NCBI RefSeq assembly: GCF_918797505.1
Contig: NC_092794.1
Location: 69,167,345-69,231,344 of the forward strand
Length of the DNA stretch: 64,000 nucleotides
Source: Bemisia tabaci
Taxonomy: Eukaryota; Arthropoda; Insecta; Hemiptera; Aleyrodidae
Reading direction: 5' to 3'
A model generated the notes under the pieces. It was not told the origin of the DNA and made no database searches. It was given only the letters and a program-made list of their open reading frames with translations. Position numbers and translations under genes: made by a program. Below, piece after piece: positions 12,201 through 24,200 of the stretch; within the stretch, counting starts at the first letter, position 1; the number at the start of each line of letters is the position of its first letter.

Positions 12201-15200
12201 ATATCAGTGTTAATGGAGGTCTCAATCTGGTAAATTCAAATGAAAGTGACCAATCTCATGCCCTCTCAAATTTTACGACAACCACACAATTGTCACTGGC
12301 AGAGGAAAATTTTAGCATCTTTAAAAACACTCAAGACTCAGAATCTGGTGCAGTTAATTCTGTGCCTTGCTCCAAACCTGGAAGGATGAAGGCAAGATTG
12401 GAGGAATCAACTCTTCTAGATCAAGGACCTATTGAAAAACAAGTTTCTGAACTTTCGTTATGCAAGATACCTCCCCCAAAGCTTAGTCCTCACTCCCTAA
12501 GTCAGCAATTTTCTCCCTGTACTGTACAAAAATTAGACTGCTCAAATCATCTGGTACAAAATAAAACAACGAGAGATGAAACTTATTGCTACAAAAGGTA
12601 CAAGAAAAATCAGTCATATTTCAGATCTGAAACCAATGCAGTTGGTGGTGTCGCCTTAAAAAGTAAACGTCTATGTGCTATTGATGCATTGAAAAAAATC
12701 AAAGACTTAAGAACCAAAATTAAAAAAGTGCCTCCTGATGGTAAGTCAATTCATTGTGAAACTAATCTGGAAACTCAAAACATGAGTCTCCTTCCAGTAA
12801 TTAAAAATCTCACCAAAGGAAGATTAAGTTCGTCTGTAGGTTGTCAAACAGACGAAAGAATTCCTCCTGTTTGGGATGGCCCCAAAAGTTTAGTCCCTTA
12901 TCACGATGTTAGTAATATTGACTTGCTTCAAAGATCAACAGGCACAAATTCTCATACAAAGTTTTTTGATCAAATCCTACACTCTTTTCATAGGAATTGG
13001 TATCTTGAACTTCAGGAATTGTCTGATTCTCGCAACATTCACGGTCCAAGTTTCTTACTATCAAACACTTCCGATTCATCTGATGTCAAAGCTATCATGA
13101 CTTTTCGTCAGTGTAATTTACTGCCTGGTTTGACTGATGGAACAGCAAGAGTGGCTCCAGTTGATGCCGAAGATATGACATCTTGTAGTAAATCAATACT
13201 TGGGAAAAGGAAACAAGAGAACAAAGAAAATTATGGCACTGATGTCCAATATGGGAACAATAATAGTGTAGTAGCTGAAAAAAAAGCCCTGGTAGCACTA
13301 GGTAACTGTAGGGTTATCGTTGAAAGACTACCATGTGACGTGAGCTTCAAGGCTGATTATGGCCTCAGATGTGTCTCCAATGGCTTAACACCAGACTCAA
13401 GCAAAAAAGTCTTATCTCAGTGTTTTCATTTGCAAAAAAGCTTCTCTAATGGTTCTAGTTTATACCAGTGGGCTCTAGATGGTACTATCGACTTATCCTC
13501 TGATACCTCTGATGAAGATCTGAGACAGAATTCATTAAAATCCATTCAAAATGCTCTGGAGAATAACTCACAGTCTTCAAATTGTTCTGATCTCAGTGAT
13601 TGTTTGTCCTCTGAAAAGTCCTCGCCAGAAAGGAGAATGAAGCTCAGAAGGTCAAAATTTCCCAAATGTTCAGTTCTGTTGAAACCTAGCCAGGTTGACC
13701 GGCCTCCAGAATTAGGAGCCAAGCCAATAGTACGAAGCGCATGTTCAAATAACTCCCAAAGCTCCAATGAAGTCATAGTAGGAGAACTGCCTAATTCTTC
13801 ATCAGGAAATAAGAGAAGAAAAAACCAAGAGAGGTATCAGAAAATCATTACCAAGAAACAGGTTGTCACAAATATGTCAGGGCCTGATGAGAAGTTAACT
13901 AAACTGCAGCCTGTCGTCAAACTGTTCAAATTAGACTTCCAGAAAATTAAAAATGGCATCTCTGCGTCTCATGCTGATTATTTTTTTCCTGTCGTCGGTG
14001 GATCCACTTTGACAAGTAAGAATGAGCTCTCTTCACCTCCTTTTTATTGTAATTTTCCTTAAGTTCTGTCTTGAGGCGTAAAGGCAACGGATAGCTACTT
14101 TCAGTTAAACTCAGTCAAACTTGATCCGTTTTAATTAATTTTGAGCTGAGTTGTCCACTTCTCATATCAAACTTTTGCCAAGATGAAAACATTTTGAAGT
14201 GGACCATGGAGGGTTCTCCAATTTGATTTTAATAAACTCTGAATTGTAACATAATTGCTCAGGATCACGTCTATTGATTTAGATTTATAGTGTTAGAACA
14301 ATTACCAGCCTCTTAGAGGTCGGTTTTAGATTTCTGCACAAGTTCATTAAAGTTTTTTGATGGTGTTTTAAGTTAAGGTCAATAGAATATAAGTCCTCCA
14401 TACCGGGAAAAATCCAAGGAGGTAATTGAATACTATTCAAAGATACATTTATAGATTATGAGACAAAGAATTCCTATGTCTATAAATGATCTAGCCCTCT
14501 TGATCAGCAATTTTTAGAAGGTCCACAGCTCAGGTCTAGTACAAAAAGAGACCTCAATTGCGAGTTTGTCCTAAAAAATAGACCAAAAATCATTCGGACA
14601 GTATATAGTGTCTTAAAATTTCAGTATTGTCCCTGACCTGCTTTCCAACATTTCTCTGACTTTTTATACTCCTTTTCCATATTTCTGGGAACCCACCAGC
14701 AGACCAATGTAATCATGTTCAGGCGGAAACTGTAAAGTAAAGCCAGCAAGTGGAGAAACCTCTAGAATTGCGGATCATGTATACTGCTAGTTGGTGAAGA
14801 TTATTGCATTCAGCTCCGCCATCTGACTAACCTGAATTTATTTTCCTTCGTTTTAAGTTTTGTTTCTCCTTTAGCCTATTATTAATTCAATCTGAAATCG
14901 TCACTAATGATTTTTTTCCTCTCGTTTTTAGGTTCACAAAAAATTCGTCGAAGGAGGCCCACTTATCCAGAGAAGTAAGTTTAATTTAACGTTTCTGTTT
15001 AAAATTTACAAAATAATTTTTCACTGGGATAGCATTTGCGACAAAGTTGTATCATTTTCAGCAGCAAGTACCAAATCTGGATTGAGATAGCAGAGAAAAA
15101 AATGGATATGTAAATGATTGGTGTAGTAAAGACAGTGTTTTGTTGATGGGACTGATTAGAATAGGCGTAATGAACAAAAAAGACATGAATTAACAGCTTA

Positions 15201-18200
15201 TTTTCCTTGTGATATCACCTTTTACAAAATCCCCGAGAGGCCTAAAACTGATGCAGAGCTACCCTTGATGCCATGTGCTAGTTTTCTGCACATGATAGTA
15301 CCGGGAAAATCTGAGCATGGATCAACCAACAACTTTTATATTAATTTGTTAGGTATACTTATGGTTAGGTATAATATGGTTTTTGTTTTGGTATTGTTGT
15401 TGAAGTGCTGGCCCTACTGCACTCATCGATGCATGTATGAGTGTGTACAGGTGTACACAGTGCCATTTGGTGTGTAGTTGTAGCCTAAGAGCGAGTCTTG
15501 AAGTCAACTTTAAATCTGATCCTCAACATTTTTCGAAAATGATCATCTTAATTTGCCATGTTTCCCTTTTCAGCATGTTTGAATCCTGGAAAAATGGAAC
15601 TACCATTCTGCCAACATAGGTGCTAAAGATTTCATTAAATTGAGTTAAATTACTCATTTTACTTAGTAGGATCAACAAGTAAGTTTCCCTACCGTGCAGT
15701 TCACTCAATTTTCAGTTGAAGAAATAACTCATGTATGGTCCTTCACTTAACCTTTTTCTTTTTTTGTATGACTGTATCAATATTATTGGGGACAGACAGT
15801 GAGCACTCAAGTGGAACTGAGTAAATTCAGAATCCAAATTCAAAACTGGACTTTCTTTTGCTTTAAGTTGCCCGGAGGGAAGTTGAATACCAGCCTTGTG
15901 CTGTAAATTGGACGTATCTCTATCAAATGGACCTAGGCGCCATAGGGTGAGGAAGGTAGAGGGGGCTTGGATTGGCGGCGGAACTGGGCGTCCGGCATAT
16001 TCCGTCCTATACTCGCAATGCTTTTCCATGGCGCTTAGGTCCGTTTGACAGAACGCGCTATCCGGGATTCTAAATTCCTTAAAAGGAACTCAAATTGGCG
16101 TTTAGTTCTGTTTTATAGAAATATGTCCAATTGTCAATCCTAAAAAAAATAATACCCAATTTTTTCTTTAAAAAAAGGAAAAAAAATTACAACCTACTCT
16201 AAATTCTAGTGCCAGTTTTCTGCTCGATCTAAACTAGCTGAGCTACACTAATTTGGATCTGATATGCAGAATTGTACTTACCTGATAGGTAACTTGCTCC
16301 TTTTTTCAACTACCAAACTTACTGCATCAGTGATAGAATCATGATGAGATTACGGGTGGATCCAATCAGTATCAATCAGAATTACTGCAACCCCAAATCC
16401 AAAAGGAAGTTATCAACTTGAAAAGGTCAAGTGCCTCAACAGAAACTTATTCACGTTGAAAAATCACAACCGCATCAACTATAAGGCAAAGTAAAGAAGA
16501 AAATTTTCTTAAACGTTACTTTAGATTCCTTTTTCTTCCTTTTCACTTTTCCTATTTCTAACTTTATCTCTAACTTATACTTTTTAATATTTTTGTTCCA
16601 GGAGTTTCACAAGTGGTGTCTATCCAACTGCCTCCGTATCAAACCAGCTGAAAAATACAAGTCTTAAGTCCCTTTCTGAGCCTTCAAAATCTGTAAATCC
16701 GCGTCATTCAGCAAAAAGCTCCAAGCAGAGTTTGGAGCAAGTCAATAATTCCCTCTGTGAGAGGGAAAGTATGGATAGTCCTGACTCAAAAGTACAAAAA
16801 GCCGATGATTTTTTATCAATGCCTCATCCTTCAACTTACAATCAGACAAAGACTGGCACCGCGAAACAGAATTTTGACTTTGTTTTTCACGCATCCAGTT
16901 CAGAAAAAGAAGTAAATTTTACAAAGGGTCGATCACAATCCAACAGTTTTACTGATGTTAGAAAAAAGGACCCTTTTGCTTTCAGTAACAAGAGCCAATT
17001 TTTTGACTTCAATGAAAGCAGTATTCATGTCAATAGCCCTTCAGCTCCTAACCAGTCAGAGGCCTTGATCAATGCAACAGATTCAGATTTAGACTCAGAC
17101 CCTGATTCTGTTTTTAAAATAAAAAAAATTAAAAGAAGAAGAAAACGTCTAGGTATCTCACTCGTCAAAAAAAACTTACTTCCCGATAAACTCATCAGAA
17201 AACGTCCTTCCACTGTAATTCAGTCATCTGACTCCGATAGCAGTATTGTTACAAAAACTCTCTCAGGGGATTCATCGCCGAGGGAAGATGATAATGAAAT
17301 TTTGCAAACAAATAATGAAGAAGTGAACGATGAAGATTTTATTCTGCCTTTGCTTTCAGTTCATGACTCAAGCAACAAAGCTACCTCACAATTTTCTGAA
17401 AAAAGTGTAGTTGTGGAAAATTACGAGAAAGATATCCTTGAAAAGCCTAACGAGATACCAGAAGTTGCACAACCCTTTCACTCAGATTCCAAAAGTATGA
17501 TTTCTTTGTTCAGTGATCATGCAAGCAGCGATGAAAATGAAGGTATACAGAGTTTTTACAACACAACCATGTTTCAAAATTTGAATTTTGTGGATTTAAG
17601 AGAGACTAAGAGAGAAGGAGAAAAAATATTCTTTAGAAACAGCGGTCTTTTAAGAAGAACTGACGAACACCATCACAAGAGCCCAGGAAATCTTACAACA
17701 GGGGAAGGAACTGAAAAAAATGAAGATGAAAAGTCCATTGAACGTTTGGATTTAACAACTGCAAGTCAAGGACGCGAAAAATTAAATGATCCAGCAATGA
17801 TGGATGCTCAACGCGTGACAGATGAAGATAATGCGAAAGAATCTGATGAGAAACTCCACTCAAATAACAATGCTACAATGTTTAAAAGCTCTATATGTGA
17901 AGGAAAAAATGATAGCTCAGGAGAAATGTTCAAAGCTTCTCAGCCCCCACCTTCATTTGTATTAAAAAAAGAAGATCAATTGAAAGAATCAGTCATGATG
18001 GCTCCTGCCAAAAAACCTCCAACAAACAATGAAATTTTAAATGATCTTTCAGAGTATGGAATACCGCTAGTAGAAAATCCTAACCCTTTTTACAGCAATG
18101 CCAAAGATAGCACTGGCTGCAAAGAGATAGGCGGAACTGTGCTTAAAGTTAAAAGTAAATCGGTTAAAGATTTGGAAGATTTCCCATCTCCATTTCTTAC

Positions 18201-21200
18201 AATTACAAACTGGCGTGGATCCTTGTCGAAAAATTTTCTCATCATGTCAAAAAAGCCCATGAAATCTTGTGAAAATATGTTAATGTCAGAGCGGAGAGTT
18301 AGAATCGCTCCAGTGAAAACTTCCCCAACATTTAGAGAAGCTGCGTATTGGTTGAAAGCTAAATCATTGCTGCAGAAGACAGGGGGAAAAAAGGAAATCA
18401 CCACTAATGAATCAAATAAAGTCAGTAATTTTCGTAGTAAAAAAGAAGATGCTGGAAGCAATAAACAAGGGGACAAACCTTCCAACAAATCACGTCATTT
18501 AAGTAGTTACCATCTGAAAGAAGACATCGAAGGATCATGCACTCTTGTCGAACAAAGCAGCCACTGCTCTGCTGATAGTGTGTTAAGTGGCTCAAGTAGT
18601 ACTAGTATGTTCAAAATACACACCACTCCAGTTTCAAAAGCCGCCAGCCCAGAAGAAAAAAATGCCCCAGAAAAAAGCTGTGGACCATCCCCAGGGCTTA
18701 CTTTACAGGAAAAATTCGCCAAAGGCACTAATGATGCAATACAGGCCGAAGATCCATTTGCCACTGGCTCGAAGACAGAAGAAATTCCCTCAGAAACAAT
18801 TAATGATACCCATGCCGCATTCGAGCACGAGTCATATCTTGCAAATGACCATGTAGTTGAAGAACAAGTTCCAGCAGTCTCTGAAGGAATAAAATCCCAA
18901 AAGCAGTGCAAACACGTTGCAAATGTCATAAGTGATACAAGCTCCAAGGTGCTGTCCTCTACTGATACTGATAATTCACCTCTAGCTTCAGATAAATCAG
19001 AGATCTTTAGTTCACGATCAGATCAAATGCCTCCTGAGGATGCCGCGGACAGTGACAATTCCAAACTATCTGAAATATCATCAGTGAATAACACCGTAAG
19101 TCCCATGATTCCTTTTGGTTTTGTTTAAATTATCTGCCAAACAATCATGCTATGTTGTCGCTATCCCTTTTCTCTGCAGTTCAATCGGTAGTTAGCTAGT
19201 CTGACTATTTTTCTTTCCCTTGTGCTCGCCTCCTAGGCTTCTTCCAAGTTTCGTTTTTGCAGTTATCCAATCCACTCCGCCAGGCTTTTTTCTCGATAAA
19301 TTTCGGGATCATCAAATTAAGATCCCTTGGGGGTCAGTCGGCCAAAGGAACATTTTTTACTGAAGCATCTTCATCAGTTTAGTAGACTGAGCAATTTTTG
19401 GAGAGAGTTCTGTCCCCCATCCTAAGGTTTCAGTATTTCAGACAGAAATGAGCCAATTTTGGACCTTTCTGTGTCTATATAGTGTGAAATTTACTATAAT
19501 TTCTAATTGTGATGGAAATATTTCAAAATGTTGTAGAGAGCTCGGACTTTTGAAATCAGGGCCTCCCTTTTATCCCCAAGGGAAGCCAAGAGGGCTTTGG
19601 GATGGTGAAATAGGGATTCCTTGGGGTCAGTATCTTATTCCTTTCTGCCATACATCAGCATGATGTATCTGATTCTCCTCTGTTTATTGTCCTTTTTACT
19701 TATTTTCACCTGTCTATAAGTCAGAACAACAATCTGCTGTTTATTTCTAATCAATTTTTGTTCTTTGGTGTTAGGAAGGCCGCCTTTTCAATACTGATAA
19801 AGAGTTCGGCGCATAAATTGTTTTGGTCCCTGAATTCCTATGACCTCCATAAGAAAGCCTGGCATGGCTAGCCTGATCCACCCAGCTGCTTTGGTTTCAA
19901 CTCTCTGCCGCTATCAGTGTACTTGTGAAAATGTTTTGCCATCCATAGTCTAGTGTCCATTAAAATCTCTGTAAAGTTCCAGATATGAAAGAATCCGCCC
20001 TCCCAGACTGAATTTTTTTCCCCCTTAAACTCTCTCTGCATCATCCTTGAGAATATGAGACAAGTAGATAATTGACGTTGGTGTTTGTGTTACTTAATTG
20101 CCCCTTTCCTCGGCAAAATCTCAGGAGGTGGAACCTCTTCAACTGATACCAGTGAATCTACTCAGGCTAGTAGATGGGTAATTTTAAAGCTGAAATTCTG
20201 ATGAGACTGATTCTATACATGCTTTTTTCCGCCTTATTTTTGCAGAAAACACCAATGATGAGCTCCAATGTAAGTCTTCATCAGAAACTTTTGAACACAC
20301 AATTTAGGAAGGAGTTGCAAACCCCTATACACAGAGCCTCTACAAGCTGTTGCATTGATGGACCCAGCCCCAGTAATTCTGGCAACTTTAAGAGAGATTT
20401 GGACAATTATCAACAAGTCAAAACTGTAATTGAGGTAAGAATGATCAAATTCTCAGACCACCTATAAAAAAATGCAAAAGTTATCAGAGCTGCTTTCAGC
20501 CCTTGAAGAGGACCGTTTAACAGTATCTATTCTTTATATATCCGTTCGTCTCATCACCATGTCTCATTGAATGGTAAGATGAAGGTTTACGCCAGGATTA
20601 ACTCACTGCTCTCATCTATAATATTGTCAGGGTTGCCAATGGTCTGGAAAACCGGGAAAGTCAGGAAATTGGCAGCAACCAGGAAAAGTTGGGGAATTTC
20701 TGACACATCAACTTATCACTGTAACATATCACCGATCTTCCAACTGTTTACCTTTTCTTGTTATTTTTAAGACTTGTCATTGCCTTTCTCCATTATTTGA
20801 TCTTGAAGCAAGGAAATTTTGTCCAAAGTCTAGCAAAAGTCAGTGTTTTCAAAAAAACCAAAATGGTGATAATTTTGTTCAGAGGTCAGGGAATTAGAAA
20901 ATTTTAGAGTCAGGAAAATGTCACGGAATTGGAAGATGAAGAAATTATGGCAACCCTGAATTGTAGATTAGACAGAACACAATTGAAGCAGCGCACTGCC
21001 GTTCACACCAAAAACACTGTTACTCCACTCCAAATTTTGTATTTTTTTCCGGCACCTACTACTTCATAACAAGAAAATTGAATCGCCTCAAAGCTTTATT
21101 TTTTCATTTTGAGTGCCGAATGGTTTGACAGAGTTGCATCGAAAAATGAAGGATGAATATTCGTTAGAGTTTTTGTAAAACAGCATTTTGTCAGGACAAA

Positions 21201-24200
21201 ATTGACGAAATGTCAAATACAGTAACAGCCTTTTTACTTTGGATGGCAGGGCAAGTAAAGTATCTAATCCCTATTTCTCTTAATTTTTGCTGTTTTAACT
21301 CACACTATGTTCAGAGAATGACTGTATCTGTCTAGTTGATCCACAAATTATTTTTTATATTGAAAGATGACAATAACATTTACATTATGTAATCAATTCC
21401 ACTTGTCAAATTGAGGAGACACCCAATGTCTTGACTCCCCTCTCTTTTAGCTTATTTACTAGGCAATGAAAGAGAATAAGCACTTCATGGGCTCTAGTCA
21501 GAATTTGTGCATATGCTCTTTGATTTGGAAAGAACAGAAGTGCCTATTAGATTTTTTCAGTCTATCACTTAAAATTGTGAAAATAAGTCAGGTCCAACTC
21601 GTTTGCCAGTGGGCATTCGTGTAATTTTTTTTACATAGGTACTTCTAATTTTGGGTAGTTTATTTCCTTAATAATTATTATAAAATGGTTTTCAAATTTT
21701 TCAATTTTTTTTATGCTTCTTAAAAGAGGGGGATAGGTTTATAACTCAGAGACTGCAGACACACTGAAAAATTCTTTAAGTCAGGCCTTCTTTTTTTTAC
21801 ATAGATTAATTTTTATTGGAGGCATAATTTTTAACATTCTACTCTCCAGAAAATATTTGATCAATTTTGTGTTGTATTCGATTTTTCTCCAAATGTTATC
21901 ATACAATTTTCCACGGTGATTGTTTATTTCTAGTTCAACTACTTAACCATAATGGTGATGGAGCTACATGCAAGCACTCGTGAGGATTTACGGCCAGATC
22001 CAGATTTTGATCCAATCGAAGCTATATTTTATAGTATCATCAATAACGTACCTCCAGATACTGAGAAAACTGAAGAAACAGGTACAGTAATGAGCCTTTT
22101 ATTTGCTGTTTTGAATGTTTGTCATGCTCTGTCGTCACTAAGAGGGTTTATAGATTTTAGGTTGTGTCAAAATTCCAAAACCTTCAAAAAGTCATGCTTT
22201 GTTCGGTTTTTCTGGTGGCGCATGGCAATAATATCAACCTCAAAAAATTCGATCTTGATCGTACAATTCTTCAAGTTCCAGCCCGCCCCCCCTTCAAACC
22301 CATCTAATTTGTAATGAAGAAGAAACTGGTGCTGTCAGGGGTGTCTGGGCATCAACTAGAAGAATGAAATTTTTTAGAATACTCTGTTGAGACTCTGGGC
22401 CGTGGAAAAATGCTTCTATGCCCGCCCCCGCCTTGTTCCAATTGAGGCAACTTCTTTGATGACACAAACCAAATCTTTTATACTCATATACATATATCAT
22501 AGCTATAGCAGTTCACAGTTGTTTATCATGAACTGAAATTAATTTCATATGAAAGTACAAAGTTCTGTCTTTACATCAAAAACACTTACATTTTATTGAA
22601 TCAATTTATTTTCAATGTAAACATAAAAAATGCTCGTCATTTTTCTGAAATTGATACCAGTTCATATCTATCTATATTATACTATCGAAATTTTCAACAA
22701 TTTGATATTTCTTTTGTTTAGGTGTAATCGCTGTCTCCAAAGGGAATCAACAGTCTAGCTCCTTTAATGAGTTTAATTGCTCTTGTATCTTTGTCGAAGA
22801 TGAAAAGTCACTAATTCAACGAATCGTGGAGCTTGTGCGATCAAGCGATCCTGATATTCTTATTGGATATGAGGTGAGTTTTTTTCCTTAACCTAACCCT
22901 GACCTTTTTTCCTATTATCTTGCACTGTTGGGTTTAGGCAAATTCTGTTTCAAATGTGCATCATAGGTACGCACTGACTGTATGTAGGTGGCTCAAAAAC
23001 TGTAACTATGGTGAAGACTTTAGTAAACTAGAAAGACTGCTGTTGTCCAGCTTCCAGTCATTTGCAAGAATTGGAATATTCACTGAACATGTATTCATGT
23101 ACTTTTAATGAAAGCTATTGAGGTTTTTCATCCGCATTGTCGGAATTACAAAACTGGTCTGCTGCCGGGTAGCTTTATGAGACGCATCTCGTTCTTACGG
23201 CAGCTACCAACGAGTAAAGATTGGCAGGTCTGTGCTTTGTTGTGGGTTGAGGCCAGGGATAGTTCCTTTGAATAGGATCCATTGCCATCTTGAAGGATAC
23301 ATTTTTCTAATAAATGGTTTGTACCATACTTAGGGTAATACGGTAGTCAAAGTTTGCAGGTGCTTTGCCAGCTTTTGAAAAGATTTATTCAAAATGCTCA
23401 TAATATCATCAATCATATAAATTACAGTTTGAAATGTCGACCCAATATCCTTAAGTAGAAAATGAACGAGAGTCTTTGCTTGTTCAAGCAAATCTTTGTT
23501 ATTCCTTTGATCCACAAATTCTAAAATGTCTGAACTGTGTCACGGAAATTTGATAATTATTACCTGGTTAGTGCAAAAATTTGTGTTTTTTATACTTTGC
23601 TTGCACCTGTGACCCACTTACAATTCAGTAAGATCATGATACTCACTTGTGAATTACACTTTTCTGTGAATAACAACATTTTGGGGGACTGTTTTAGATC
23701 GAGTTACTATCTTGGACTTACCTGATCCAGCGAGCGTACATATTGAATATCAACTTGCTCACAGAGCTGTCGAGAGTGAGGTACTTTGATCGAAAGAAAC
23801 TTCCAAGTGAAACCTCACTACTCAATTTGACCATGGCAGAGGAAAAGGAGCCGGAGATTCGTTTAACAGGACGAATAGTCATCAATTTATGGCGTTTGTT
23901 ACGCAGCGAGGTAGCATTGCAGAGTTATTCCTTTGAGAACATCATGTATCATATCTTACACCAAAGAGTTGCCCTGCACTCCTTCAAAAGTTTAACCCTT
24001 TGGTGGAATCACTCCTCAGGACATTATAGGTGGCTCACGGTCGAGTTTTACCTGGTACGAGTAAAAGGCATAGTCAAGATCTTAGATCAGCTAGACTTAG
24101 TTGGGCGAACTGCTGAACTTGCACGGCTATTTGGTATTTTATTTTATGAAGTGCTATCCCGTGGCTCTCAGTTTAGAGTGGAATCGATGATGCTACGTCT

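Noticed and set aside
18507..18947. 146-codon minus-strand open frame inside REV3L
   Set aside because: It is the antisense shadow of the REV3L exon 16602-19095; no splice or family evidence.
20125..20177. Possible extra REV3L exon with AG/GT borders and an open frame
   Set aside because: At 53 bp it is not a multiple of three, and it would put the next exon (20246) into a frame with an early stop; direct joining of 19095 to 20246 keeps frame.
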